This document shows positions 34,657 through 45,699 of a DNA stretch of 64,000 nt, piece after piece. Location of the stretch: assembly GCA_036186865.1 (NCBI GenBank), contig AP025053.1, forward strand, positions 6,859,031-6,923,030. The letters run 5' to 3'. The notes under the pieces were generated by a model. The model was not told where the DNA came from and ran no database searches. It saw nothing but the letters and a program-made list of their open reading frames with translations. Each line of letters begins with the position of its first letter. The first letter of the stretch is position 1. Both the position numbers and the translations under genes were made by a program. This stretch comes from Eustoma russellianum (lineage: Eukaryota > Streptophyta > Magnoliopsida > Gentianales > Gentianaceae).

Positions 34657-34896
34657 TTCTCCCCATTTTGGATGATTTTCAAAATAACCTAACATGATTT
34701 TAATGTCACAACTTATAACCAAAAGTTTAACCAGATGTTTTCAACTATGTTTTCAACTTTTAAATAGTATGCCGCTCCCCCGCAACTTATACTTATACCA
34801 ATAAAACTTAGCATATGATTCATCATGACTTACCAACTAAAATCATGTTCTTATTCTACCTCCCCCTTTATTTTGTAAATCATGCAAAAGATAGAA

Positions 34897-35505
34897 CTAT
34901 ACAATGGTATCGTAAGTCATCATTCCTAATTTGGCTCGTAAGTTTTGAAAAGTGGCTTGATTAAGGGGTTTGGTGAAGATGTCAACGATTTGATGATCAG
35001 TTCTTATGTGGTTTATCACTATATCCTCATTTTGAACATGATCACGAAGAAAGTGATATCGCACCTCAATGTGTTTGGCCTTAGAATGAAGCACCGGATT
35101 CTGTGAAAGATTGATTGCACTTGTGCTATCGTAAAAAATTGGAATCTTATTCATTTTAATGCCAAAATCACTAAGTTGCTGTTTAAGCCAAAGTATTTGG
35201 GTAGTACATAAACTCAAAGAGATATACTCGGCTTCAGTGGTAGAAAGAGCTACACTAGCTTGCTTTTTAGAAAACCAAGAAATCAAGTTGGTTCCTATGA
35301 ATTGACAAGTACCACTAGTTGATTTTCTATCTAATTTGCAACCACCATAATCAGCATCACTATATGCGTGTAATTCCAACTTAGCGTTTCTATCATACCA
35401 CAGTCCTAAGTGAGGTGTATGCTTAAGATATCTAAAGATCTTTTTAACTGCATTGTAATGTGATACCTTAGGACAAGATTGAAAACCTAGCACACATACA
35501 CACAC
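34897..35505 (-). pseudogene. SIRE-like RNase H
   Basis: 202 codons, open to the natural end. Visible are YSDADYGGCKLDRKSTSG with a catalytic Asp, ALSTTEAEYISLS with the Glu region, FYDSTSAINLSQNPV, HIEVRYHFLRDHV and the end motif VDIFTKPLNQATFQ. RNase H removes the RNA strand after reverse transcription. A frameshift near 35500 separates it from the polymerase. Confidence 0.9.
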
Positions 35506-37155
35506 TAAACATGATATCAGGTCTTGATGCAGTTAAGTATAATAGTGATCCAATCATAGACCTATAGAGTGTGTCATCAAAAGTTTTACCATTTTCATCC
35601 TTGTCTAGTTTGGTGCTAACACCCATGGGGGTAGGTGTTGGTTTTAATTCTTCAAAGCCAAACTTCTTAATCATATCATTGACATACTTAAGTTGGCTAA
35701 TGTGAATTCCTTGAGGGGTTTGTTTGATTTGAAGTTCTAAGAAATAATTCAACTCTCCTACCATTGACATTTCAAATTCTGACTTCATACATTCTTCGAA
35801 GTCTTTTACTAAGGTAGGGTTTGTTGAACCAAAGATTATATCATCTACATAGATTTGAACTATTAACAAATCATTATCTTTCGTCTTAGAAATAATGTGT
35901 TGTCTATTGTTCCCCTTTGATAATTATTTGCAATAAGAAAGTTCGCAAATCTATCATACCAAGCTCTTGGAGCTTGTTTCAAACCATATAGAGCTTTCTT
36001 AAGCTTGTAAACATGGCTAGGATTCTTTGGATCTTCGAATACAGGCTGTTGTTTGACAAACACCTCTTCTTGAATGTATCCATTCAAGAATGCACTCTTG
36101 ACATCCATTTGGAAGAGCTTAATATTGCTTAGACTTGCAATCGCAAGTAACAATCTAATTGCTTCTAGTCGTGCAACGGGTGCAAAGGTTTCTTCATAAT
36201 CTATACCTTCTTGTTGATTATAACCTTGTGCGACTAGTCTAGCTTTATTTCTTGTGATGTTTCCTTGTTCATCCATTTTGTTTCTAAATATCCATTTTGT
36301 TCCTATTATAGATTTATTTTCAGGTTTAGGCACTAAGTCCCATACATTATTTCGGATAAATTGGTTTAACTCCTCATGCATGGCATCTATCCATGATAAA
36401 TCGCCTAAGGCTTCCTTAATATTTTTAGGTTCTAAGTGTGATATTAAGATATGCCCTTCAGCTTGACTTATGTTTCTACGTGTTCTAACCCCAACACTTG
36501 GATCACCAATGATTAGCTCTTTAGGGTGTTTATGTTTATCTTCTATAAGCCACCAATTCCTAAGTTGACTAGGTTCACCTTCTTCTAGTTCAAATGTTTC
36601 ATTCGTGTGAACATTTTCATATACAATTGGAACATCCTGTAAGTTAGATAGATTATCTTCCAATTGTAAAATTTCTTGATTTATTTCACCTAAAGGTTCA
36701 TGCACATCTTGTTCAGGGGAAGTTGGTTCTAGATGATCATGAACAGGCTCAAGTAATATATCATCATCATCAAACATATTTTCAACATTATTCTCTTGTT
36801 TCTTTTTATCACTTACATCAAAATATGCATTCTCATTAAATTTCACATGTATAGATTCAATTATTTTTCTAGATGCATGATTATAACACCTATATGCCTT
36901 TGAGTTAGTTGAATATCCAACAAATATGCATTCAATAGACTTTTGTTCAAATTTATCTTGATTATCTTTGGTATTAAGTACAAAACATTTACACCCAAAT
37001 ACTCTAAGATAATCTACCTTAGGTTGTCTATTATTCAATAACTCATATGGTGTTTTATTTAATTTCTTTCTAATAGAAAGCCTATTTATTATATAACATG
37101 CACAACTAACAGCTTCAGCCCACAAATATCTAGGTACTTTGTTTTCACACAACAT
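35468..37155 (-). pseudogene. SIRE-like integrase tail and reverse transcriptase
   Basis: 35863-37155 (430 codons) runs from the integrase tail (YLWAEAVSCACYIINRLSI, YLRVFGCKCFVLN, IFVGYSTNSKAYR) through an acidic linker to the polymerase fingers (DAMHEELNQFIRNNVWDLV, RLVAQGYNQQEGIDYEETF, QMDVKSAFLNG, YGLKQAPRAWYDR). One frameshift near 35866 leads to 35468-35869 with IYVDDIIFGST, GELNYFLELQIKQ and the TASRPDIMFSV end. This is the best preserved polymerase in the window, with a single visible break. Confidence 0.92.
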
Positions 37156-38080
37156 AGTTCTAGCTATTTCTTGTAGTGTTCTATTTTTAAACGTTCAACA
37201 ACTCCATTGAGTTGTGGTGTTCTTGGTGGTGAGAATTCATGTTTTATTCCATGTAATTCACAAAACTTAATTATATCTTTGTTTTTAAATTCTCCACCTC
37301 TATCACTTCTAATTCTTTTAACATTTTCTTCATAAAGATTTCAAGTTGCTTAATAAGATTTTCGATTATCAATGGAGCATCGTCTTTGTGTGTTTTCGTG
37401 ATTAATCATCTACTATGACACACACATAGTAGTGTCCACCTAGACTTCTTGTCCTACTTGGACCAAATAAGTCTAAGTGAAGTAGTTCTAGTATATGACT
37501 AGTACTCACTTCATGTTTTGATTTCATTGTCTCTTTTATATGTTTTCCTTTAATACATGTTTCACATAATTGAAAATTATGTAAGTCTAACTTAAGCATT
37601 CCTCTAATTAGATTCTTCTTAGATAATCTTTCTATGGTTGAAACTCCTATATGGCCTGGTCGTCTATGCCATAAGTTCACATCTAAGTCATGTGATACTA
37701 AACACTTAATCCTAGCATTTAATATGTTATTTAGTGATAGTGTGTAAATGTTACCATCCCTATTTCCTTTTAGTACAATTTCTTCTTTTTTATTTATTAT
37801 ATCACAGCAATTAGGAAGAAAAGAGACATGATAACCAGAATCTATAAGTTGTGAAATACTTAATAAATTGTAAGAAAGATTGCTTACTAACAACACATTT
37901 CGTATTTGAAATGTGTTAGGGTCCCCAATTGTTCCTTTTCCTATAACCTTGCCTTGGTTGTTGTCACCGAATGTCACCTTTCCTCCATTATCGATTTGTT
38001 CCAGTTCGGTGAATAGGTTGGGGTTACCCGTCATGTGCCTTGAACACTCGCTATCTAAAAACCACTTGGTTTTTAGATTC
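37156..38080 (-). pseudogene. SIRE-like protease, pre-integrase finger and integrase core
   Basis: The protease active site reads WFLDSECSRHMTG: the Gly of the D-S-G triad is Glu (about 38050-38060). The pre-integrase finger is intact (LWHRRPGHIGVSTIERL, LCETCIKGKH), followed by LLHLDLFGPSRTRSLGG and CVIVDD. Then come stops and shifts through 37155-37400, where RIRSDRGGEFKN and PRTPQLNGVVER can still be recognised. Confidence 0.87.
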
Positions 38081-38914
38081 TTTGACTTTGCCTCCTTCTT
38101 GTACTCTTTACAATTTTCCTACAATGGAGACAAAGTTTTAGGTACCCTTTACTTGTGTCCTTGAATGTTAGAGGTTCCATCCTTGTTTATATACCCTTTG
38201 GGTATTCAAACTTGGATGTACCTTTTGGGTACATATTCGGCTTTTTCATAAGTTGAATAAATAGGATTAACATGTATTTGACGATTCCATTTAAAAGATG
38301 TTACATTGTCATACATGTTATATCTTGGTTTATATGCATCATATTTTGGCCAACTATGATAATGAGTATGAGGCATATGATTTTGTTTCTTGAATGGCGC
38401 CATGTATGTATAATCATATGATGTATGCGAATTCCTATAAGTCTAATAAGAAGGATATGTATGTTGCCTATATTTAGGTTTATATGTATTATAATAAGTT
38501 GGATGCATTTGATTTTGCTTAGGTACATTTTTATACATATATGCATAATTTTTATGTGATCTAGATGAAAAGTTTTTCCTTGATGCTTTTGGAGGTGCAT
38601 GTTGTATTTTTACCTTAGAATGAGCAGAGGAAGGAGTAGGCAAAATATGTACATTTGACTTAGTTGTACTATATGGCAATTTAGACTTAGATGATATAAA
38701 GTTAGTCTTTTTGTCTAACTTTCATTTTCTTCTATATAGCCTAACCCCTTTTTATCATTTCCATATTTTGTGACGAAATTAAAGTATCTAACATATTGGT
38801 TCCAGACTTAAACTGTTCCAACATTTTTTTCTAAATCTATTTTAGATGTAGTAAGTTGTGCTATTTCTTTTTCACAATTAACTAACTTAGTTTTTAATAT
38901 ATTATTTTCAGTTT

Positions 38915-39465
38915 TCAATGTATTTTCATTTTCCAATGTGACTCAATTTTAATCTTAAGAGAATCAAGAGTATTAGTAGACTCTTGTTTAAAAGATTCTA
39001 ACTGATCAGAAAATTCCAAGTTGGACGTCTTCAACTTATCATTTTCTTCAGTTAGTTTCTTTTTCTCTTTAGATAGCCTTTTACAGTGAGCATGCATCTT
39101 TAAGAATTCTTCATACATTTCATCAAATGACATTTCGTTATCATAATCTCTATCAGAAGAAGATATTACCTCGCTGGATACGAAGCAGACTTGAGCTTCT
39201 TTATTTTCTGATTCTGAGTCAGATGAGTCGCTCCATGTGCTCGCCTTCATTGCTCGTTTGACTTTTCTTACATTTGGCTCCTTTGTTTGGACCATTGAGG
39301 CTCCTTGTCTTTGACTTGCTTATTATTGTTATTATTATTTTTCTTTTCCGGACAATCGTAAGAAATGTGTCTTTTTTGACCACATTCATAGCATTTTAAT
39401 TCTCTATTATTCCACTTGTTATTATTAAAATTATTTTTCTTTGGTTGAGAAGAGGATGAAGACAC
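38915..39465 (-). pseudogene. SIRE-like gag C-terminal part with zinc knuckle
   Basis: 39268-39465 holds an asparagine-rich stretch and the knuckle CYECGQKRHISYDC; the Gly-His core reads KRH instead of KGH, but the four ligands remain. 38915-39295 (other frame) is the acidic/serine-rich segment STWSDSSDSESENKEAQVCF and a long coiled coil (KRLSKEKKKLTEENDKLKTS), usual in SIRE gag. 38080-38900 is a poorly conserved Tyr/His-rich stretch with several frames. The N-terminal capsid domain is missing. Confidence 0.8.
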
Positions 39466-40874
39466 TTGAGGGTGTGACGGAAATTAGGGTTTGGGGGAGA
39501 GTACGAAACGGCTGGGCTGAGGGCTGGGGGTTGGGGCATGGGTCTGGTCATTGGGGCAGAGCCGAGGCGAGGGGGGTAGGGTGTGAGGTGAGGTGAGTTT
39601 AGATAGTGGGTTGGGGTAGAAGGGGGCCGAGGGAGGTACATGTACGTATATACGTGTATATACGCATGTTTAGGCGTGGGCATATATACGTGTATATGTA
39701 CACGACTGAGTGTGTTTTTTGGACTTTTGGTAATTTTGGAAATTATTTAGACTATTTGTTTTTGATTCTTTGAATTTGGGCATTTTGGTAATTTTGGCTA
39801 ACTTTTGGACTTGAAAAGTAATTTTAGAAAATTTGCATTCATATTTTGAAATTCACCCCTAAAACGTGAAATATATTGTTAAGCCAGATTGGTTCCAAAC
39901 AAACGGAGCGTCTGGAGATATTGGCTATTTTGATATAGAGCGCTCGGACATATTAACCGCTGTTATGACGCCCCGGCATATGGACTATTTTGATATAGAG
40001 AGCCGGGACATATTGACTATTGGGGGAACAATTCGTAAGTCTTACGGTATAAGTCACTTGTACGGAAGGTGATATAGCTATTGCATTTGATTTTGGACTT
40101 TGGACCGATTTAGCCGAATTTTAATTATTTTGACTTTGGACTTTGGACCGGCTAAACCGGATTCGGAAAATTGGAAATTTGAAAATTTTTGTTTTGGTTT
40201 TGGAAACTCAACATTGCATTATTTTGGAAAGTTGCAGCATGTTTTGGCTTGGACTAACTTTTGCTTGGACTATATTATGTGACTTTGTTGGGTTTACTTG
40301 TTGCCTTTAATTTTGATTGTTAGGGGTAAAACAATGAATTTATTTGCGAATGAGAAACATGTTATTTTCCGTATTGTTATTTATTTTTATTTCACTTGCT
40401 TATCCGTGTATGATCCTATGGTAAATATAGTGAGGTTACTTGCTGGGCGACTTGTCGCTCATACTAAACTTTCCTTTTTTCTAGATGAGCAAGATTACAA
40501 TTTAGTCTATGTCGAGGACTTGGAAGAAGAGAGTGGATTGCTCGTGGCTGTTGAAGATATTACTGATGATGAGTTTAGAGGATTTGTGGAGCCTTGCTTT
40601 ATGCATTTTCATGGAGACTTAGTCATTTATTTCATTTTATTTTCGTTAAGACATTGTACTAATTGTTTTTTCCTAGACCTGTGCACGATATTTATTATTG
40701 ATGATGATTTCGAGGTTTTAAATTTTGACTTCCACTGACGTGTAATTGTTTCGCCTTTGACGCTTTGTATTTGCCTTAACGAAATACGGCGGGTGAGTCG
40801 TTTCGAGTACTAGGGCTCAAGAGGTGGTCGGGTGAGTCGTTTCGAGTACTTAGGGCTCAAGAGGGGTCGTTACA
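39466..40874 (+). repeat. 3' LTR of the gypsy element, right part
   Basis: Aligns with 26399-27744 of the 5' LTR from GGTGTGACGGAAATTAGG to the end. The part equivalent to about 25580-26398 is missing from both halves. Near the end a 39-bp unit is doubled (40791-40829 and 40830-40868, each GGGTGAGTCGTTTCGAGTAC onwards), whereas the 5' LTR has one copy. Confidence 0.9.
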
Positions 40875-40879
40875 CAGAA

Positions 40880-41240
40880 GCTGAAAAAGTTCAAAGATGG
40901 CAAAATTGAGGTCGAGCGTCGAGTTGAGGAGTTGACTTTGAAAAGTGAACAGCTGTAATAGAGAGTTAACTCTTTCCCACAACAACCGGTTGATGCCAAG
41001 GAGCTTGTTGTCTCAGTTCAAAAGGCCTCTCTTCTTGGCAGAAAACCTGGGTCTCCTCTTGAGCTACGGCATGGAGATGGGGAAAACTAAGGCAATTATC
41101 GTTTGCGCCAAGGTGGAGCCCTTATTAAACAAAGAAGAACCCCCGAATTGCTGAGTTGTACAATCCCAAAGCAAAGGCTGAATTCAATGAGTAGCACAAG
41201 CTCTTCAGTGAGATGAGGTCAAGGTTTTTTTTCTGCTGAC
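40880..41240 (+). pseudogene. Coiled-coil coding fragment, part 2
   Basis: Continues the frame of 24956-25103 after the target-site duplication: LKKFKDGKIEVERRVEELTL, then KSEQL, two stops (40957-40962), then RVNSFPQQPVDAKELVV, and after a shift a C-terminal YNPKAKAEFNE-like end. The two halves join in phase if the gypsy element and one duplication copy are ignored. The protein was probably a long coiled coil in a transposon-derived gene; function unknown. Confidence 0.5.
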
Positions 41241-41255
41241 GATTCTTTGAATTTG

Positions 41256-41942
41256 TGGCTTATTGTGATGCCGATTGGGCCAACTGTCCCACCACTCTCG
41301 CTGTTCCACTTCAGGTTATGTGCTCTATCTTGGTACTTCTCTTGTTTCCTGGCACTCTAAGAAACAACACGTTATTTCTCGCTTCTCTGCAGAAGCCGAA
41401 TAGCGTGCGATGGCTCATGCCGCGAGTGAAATTGTTTGGCTCCGTTGGCTCCTACGGTTTTGTCCGTACCCTCATCGGCACCTGTCCCGCTTTTTTGTGG
41501 TAATTAGCTGCTTTGTATAATTTTGCCAATCCAGTTTTTTAACGAGCGTGCCAAACATGTTGAGATCGATTGTCATTTTGTTCCGCAATATTATCATCCC
41601 AAATCTTATCTCCATGCAAAGTTCCTTCGGATTAGCAACAAGCTAATGTCTTCACGAAAGCTCCTGGCTTGGAGCGTTTTCATCAATACATGTGCAAGTT
41701 GGGCATCATACATGCTCCAACTTGAGGGGAAGTATGGAAGTCATATCATATCCAACCTTTTATCTTTAACTTCCTATCTTGTATTCATAGTGTCATATCT
41801 CGTTGTTAATATGTAAATTTAGGTGTTGCAACTCCTTTTCCAATATCATAAGAGTTTGTTCATAAAGGCCTATATATATCACCTTGTATAGCAAGATTTA
41901 CACATATATGAAAAACCAATTTTGCTCATAATTCTTCAGTAC
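41256..41942 (+). mobile_element. 3' end of a copia element: RNase H remnant plus LTR
   Basis: 41256-41620 reads, across three frames, as RNase H: YCDADWANCPTT, then ISRFSAEAEYR-like and HVEIDCHF blocks, then DVFTKAPGLERFHQYMCKLGI. A purine tract TTGAGGGGAAG (41721-41731) precedes a short LTR of about 210 bp with a TATA-like CCTATATATATCACC (41869-41883), ending near TTCTTCAGTACA (41942). Everything upstream of RNase H is absent. Confidence 0.75.
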
Positions 41943-42205
41943 AAAACCATGACGTAATTGAGAAATTCGTTGAAAAGAAGGTCCTCCCGGGTATCACCCA
42001 CAATTTATGTAGTTACTCGTCTAATAGGAAGTTCTCTTGGAGGTGTCATAAGTCATAACAGCTGCCGTTTTTGCTATTGCTTCTTTTCTTCCTTTCTTTT
42101 CCTTTTTATTTTGTCTTTTGAGTATGGTGTGTATCTGTTGGGGTTGCGGGTGGGGGTAGGAGGGGGTTAATTGCTGGAAGAATCTTAAACGTACATGAGA
42201 AAAAC
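41943..42205. other. No recognisable gene
   Basis: Short spacer between the copia fragment and the MITE; a T/C-rich stretch at 42065-42120. Confidence 0.4.
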
Positions 42206-42390
42206 TTTGAGATGGGATCTCCTCACTGCCGGAACTATCACCACCCCCTTCCCCACCGCCCGACACGTGGCAGCAGGAGAGTGGTGAAACTAGATGCGGA
42301 TGACTCTCATCTAGCCTTATACCAACCCCCCTGCTGCCACGTGTCGGGCGGTGGGGAAGGAGTGATGGAGTGAGGAGACCCGGTCTCAAA
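42206..42390. mobile_element. Foldback MITE with a perfect 30-bp inner palindrome
   Basis: Arms TTTGAGATGGGATCTCCTCACT (outer) and CTTCCCCACCGCCCGACACG onward (42248-42277) are repeated inverted at 42330-42359 and up to 42390. The inner 30 bp are perfectly complementary; the loop is about 50 bp. GC-rich for this region and without coding capacity. Confidence 0.8.
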
Positions 42391-42674
42391 AATTTTAGCC
42401 AAGCACACTAAATGATACAATTGAAACAAGCACCTCGGAAAAAAAAGGGGGGGTTTGCTCTGAAATCAAAGAGAAAGGAGGAAAGGCATAAACAGCCTAA
42501 ATTGACACACACACACAACACGCTAAAAAAATTTCCCATTCCAGCGAAAAGGACGAATAAATAGTTTTGTGATCATCATGTGACTTGTTAAAAAATTGCA
42601 ACATATGCTGCCACATGTTATTAGTGTAAAGCTATCAAATAACTCAAAGAAGCAAAAAAAAGGACCAAAAAAAA
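42391..42674. other. No recognisable gene
   Basis: A-rich spacer with several A homopolymers; nothing else seen. Confidence 0.4.
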
Positions 42675-42840
42675 AAGTTCTCGATGTATAGCTCCCACAT
42701 TTGCATATAGTTCAGGGAGAAACGATCTGATATATGCAGTTTACTCTACACATTGAGCAAGAGGCTTTTTCCACTGCTCAAAACCGTTATCTCAAGATCA
42801 CAAAACAGCAATCTTACCAGTTAATCCAGAGGTCTGCCCT
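42675..42840 (-). mobile_element. Degenerate Au-like SINE
   Basis: On the minus strand: AACTGGTAAGATTGCTG, TGTGATCTTGAGATAACGG and a remnant B-box region, then AGCCTCTTGC and ATGCAAATGTGGGAGCTA. These parts follow the same order as in the better preserved SINE at 48329-48494. It lies just 3' of the kinase gene. Confidence 0.65.
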
Positions 42841-43193
42841 GTTCAAAGAAGCAAAAGGATGCAGATGAAACAGAGTCCTCAGAACATCCATGTTTACTCC
42901 AGGGGAATGTAATGTGCGTGGGAGTTGTGTGTGTGTGGTGGTTGTGGTGGATGTGTGTTGGGTGGGTTGTTTGGGCGGGGGGGAGGGTAAGAGGTGAATT
43001 GAGCTGTTCAAAAGGTGCAGTGGGCCAAAAATTTCACTGCCCACGCACTCTGATTGCTCTGACTGTATAAGGGATTTTCACCGTTAGTCGGCCAATCATA
43101 GTTATGCACGCATAATTTGATTACTGTTCATGCAGAGGATATTGTGCTCACAATTACAATCTTGTGAACTAAACTACTCCTCCAAAAATCTTC
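42841..43193. other. 3' flank of the kinase gene; no gene
   Basis: Contains a G/T-rich stretch (42915-42990, GTGTGTGTGGTGG, GGGCGGGGGGGAGGG). No other structure. Confidence 0.4.
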
Positions 43194-43682
43194 CTAAATG
43201 TAATGACGCCAAGAAATATAGATACAAAAGCAAGTAAAGCACCCGCCTAGAGAGAGCATACTCCGTCCAGTTAAAGGCTTTGTGATGTGAACCAACACCT
43301 TCTGAAAGTGTTCGTTCAAGTCTTCTAGAGATCCTGTGTTGTCAACCACAATATCTGCCATGGTCCGTTTCATATCCCAAAGCCATTTGAGCGTTAATAT
43401 CCTACTTCTAGCATCGGCTTCTGATGATCCATCTCTTGACATGAGCCGCTGGAGCTGTGTTTCAGGATCAACCCACACGACAATTATGGGCTTAGTCCAC
43501 CTGTCCATCTTGGCTTCAAACAATAATGGCACATCTAGCACGATATGCTACAATCCTTTCATCCATAGTTTCAATACTTCCATGAAAATGCCAGAAGAAA
43601 TATACGGTGACAACAATCTGCAGAGACACATGTAGACCAGTCAGGAGAAACTGAGTAAATTCAATCCTCTAATTCTTTTTAT

Positions 43683-43950
43683 GTACCCCCTCTGTCTCTC
43701 CTAATTTGTTTGTCTCCGTTTGACTTACATGCTGTTTTTGTAAAAGTTACTTGAAACATTCATTTAATTGCATGTACTTCTCAAGTTGTCATTAAAAACA
43801 AGCTTTTAGTTTTGCAAAATGAACACAACATATAAGAATATTTTAGTCACTCCCGCTTCTTTAACATTATGGATGCGGACGAACATTTTAAGACATCTAA
43901 AAAAATATAAAATGAGGTTCCATTTCCAATGGAATCAAGACACACTCTTC
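43683..43950. mobile_element. Possible partial Stowaway-like MITE in kinase intron 2
   Basis: The left part, ACCCCCTCTGTCTCTCCTAA then TTTGTTTGTCTCCG, resembles the CTCCCTCCGT terminal repeat of Stowaway-type MITEs. I could not find a matching right end, so the element is either truncated or only similar by chance. Confidence 0.35.
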
Positions 43951-44019
43951 TTTGACTTTGGAATAGGATAGAATAAAGCAAATGACTCACTAATTAGCTA
44001 CGCTTCTGTAGTAGTTGAT

Positions 44020-44166
44020 CGACACAGCTTGACGCAATTTTCATTATGACCATCGTGAAACAACATCTGTGTGTTTCTAACATTATGAGTATGGTTGCGT
44101 AAATCCGACCCTCCCATACCTCACCACAGTCCGGAGCCTCTAAGGCAATGGGATAATGTTGTTGGG
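44020..44166 (+). mobile_element. TS-like SINE, 3' part, in kinase intron 2
   Basis: GGTTGCGTAAATCCGACCCTCC, then CATACC, GGAGCCTCTAAGGCAATGGG and ATAATGTTGTTG form the conserved 3' half and TTG tail of a plant SINE. The 5' part (box A/B region) is too degraded to be sure. Confidence 0.5.
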
Positions 44167-45699
44167 AAAAAATAGAAGTGGAGATTTCTTTTGGGGACGG
44201 GGGAGTATTATTTGTTGGGGTGATCTCAACCCTTTGAGATTGCTAAACGTAAATCACGATGATGAAAACTCAGTAAGATATTTGGGAAGAGACCATGAAA
44301 AGAAAGGATTATTTGGGAAGTATTTACATCCAAAAGTGAATGAAGATAGCATCAATACATGTATAGTCTCACAGCCCAGTTTAAAGAAGCAATTGCTTCA
44401 AGCAACTGGAATCCTCGGTGAAGCTCAGGAGTTGACAAAGCACACATGTAAATCTTATTACATATGCACAGAATTAAGAACTACGGACGGCTTAAAGGTA
44501 CTAATGCATCTCAAATCGTTACTACTTAGCTCAAAATGGGGAAACTGAACTATTTTATGCTGAGAACTCGACGATATTTCGCAAACAAAACCTGTCATTG
44601 TAACATACCCCATAAGATCTATATACACAAAGGGTTGAATGTCATGATACAGAAAGTAAATAGGTTAGCATGACTAAGGAAAACGAGACATCTTGAATAC
44701 TCTAAAAATAGTTACAAAGTCATTTTTTCTTAGATTAGCTCATCCTAACCAAGAGTATCACCTTTAGAGTACGTGTTCTACTTGAACCTTATGTCTACTT
44801 AGGTTTTACCCTGAAATGCTTTAGGCCCAACCACAATTAAAAAAAAAAACAGCAACTTCTTCCCCTTTTTCTTGTCCTACATGCAAATGATTTCACATTC
44901 TAGTTTTATCCATGGGCAGGTCATCTTTCAATAATCAACTCTATAACCAAAATATTCTCTTTCATTTCCTCGTAACACCGGCTTCCCCTTAATATCTTGT
45001 ATGAGTACAGATCAATCAAATCAAAAGTGAAAATTTTCCATCTAAGCGCCACAGCTGTTAGCTAACCAGGAAACCAGTTCTTTGCATAACATCAAATTAT
45101 AGTGTTTAAAATTGAAAACAGCGCAAAATACGAAAGACAACTTAAACCATATACTGCATAGCAACTTTCCAGCAGCCATTAGGCAGTATATTACGTACAA
45201 CCTATCTTATTATTGGCAGCCAAAAGAGAAGGCAAATTTGCAATGCTAACCTGGTGGAATTCATATAGTACATAATTTCAAATTCTCCAGCTACACAATG
45301 AGCTTGTATGGTCACAGGTCAACATCATACGTATTAAGAGGATGTAACATCTGAACTAGTGTTACAACACTCGAGCCTTTTTTACTGTGGTATCGGCTGT
45401 ATGAATCAACCATTTTTTTGCGCTTTATTGATTTGTTTTTTTTTTCTCTTTTTTTGGCTTTTGTTTCTGAGTCGTATCCTAAATCATGCCCTCCTTGTGT
45501 GTCTACTAATACCTAATGCATATGCGCCTGTATGATACGTATCGTTCAAAACTATAGTATCATCACAATTGTGATTCATACCTAGGTACTTAAAATTCTC
45601 ACTTAAATCTTATATTCTCAACATGACATCGGCTATATAAATCAAATGTCACCACTGTGCTCTATCACTTACCATACGCTTTCCAATTGTTATATAAGT
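44167..45699. other. Intron 2 sequence without recognisable features
   Basis: The 130-codon frame at 44156-44548 (plus strand) has no motif I know and lies antisense inside the intron; I do not call it a gene. The rest is AT-rich with many stops on both strands. Confidence 0.4.

Larger units (their letters stand above)
32532..39465 (-). mobile_element. SIRE/Maximus-like copia retrotransposon, lacking its 5' LTR and most of gag
   Basis: The minus strand carries, in order, a gag fragment with zinc knuckle (39465-38915), protease and pre-integrase (38070-37402), integrase (37400-36900), reverse transcriptase and RNase H (37155-34897), a purine tract, and a long LTR (34656-32532). The element ends at 39465 inside gag, where gypsy LTR sequence resumes. 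A deletion has therefore removed its 5' LTR and gag start together with about 0.8 kb of the host LTR. SIRE affiliation rests on the IYVDDIIFGST active-site block, the DSGCSRHMTG-like protease block, and the long LTR with its GAGGGGGGATGAATAG motif. Confidence 0.85.
25109..40874 (+). mobile_element. Ty3/gypsy retrotransposon (Tekay/Del-like chromovirus), nested
   Basis: Long LTRs (5' LTR 25109-27744, 3' LTR in two parts 32113-32534 and 39466-40874) enclose gypsy gag, protease, reverse transcriptase, integrase core and a chromodomain-type tail. Target-site duplications TAGAA (25104-25108) and CAGAA (40875-40879) differ by one base. The primer site TGGTATCAGAGC (27747-27758) follows the 5' LTR, and a purine tract (about 32099-32112) precedes the 3' LTR. 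The polyprotein is interrupted many times and RNase H is missing. A SIRE-like copia element sits inside the 3' LTR. Real internal length is about 693 bp shorter than it looks because of the artefactual repeat at the N gap. Confidence 0.93.

Noticed and set aside
44156..44548. 130-codon plus-strand frame inside kinase intron 2
   Set aside because: No motif, antisense to the gene, begins inside a SINE tail; probably a chance frame.
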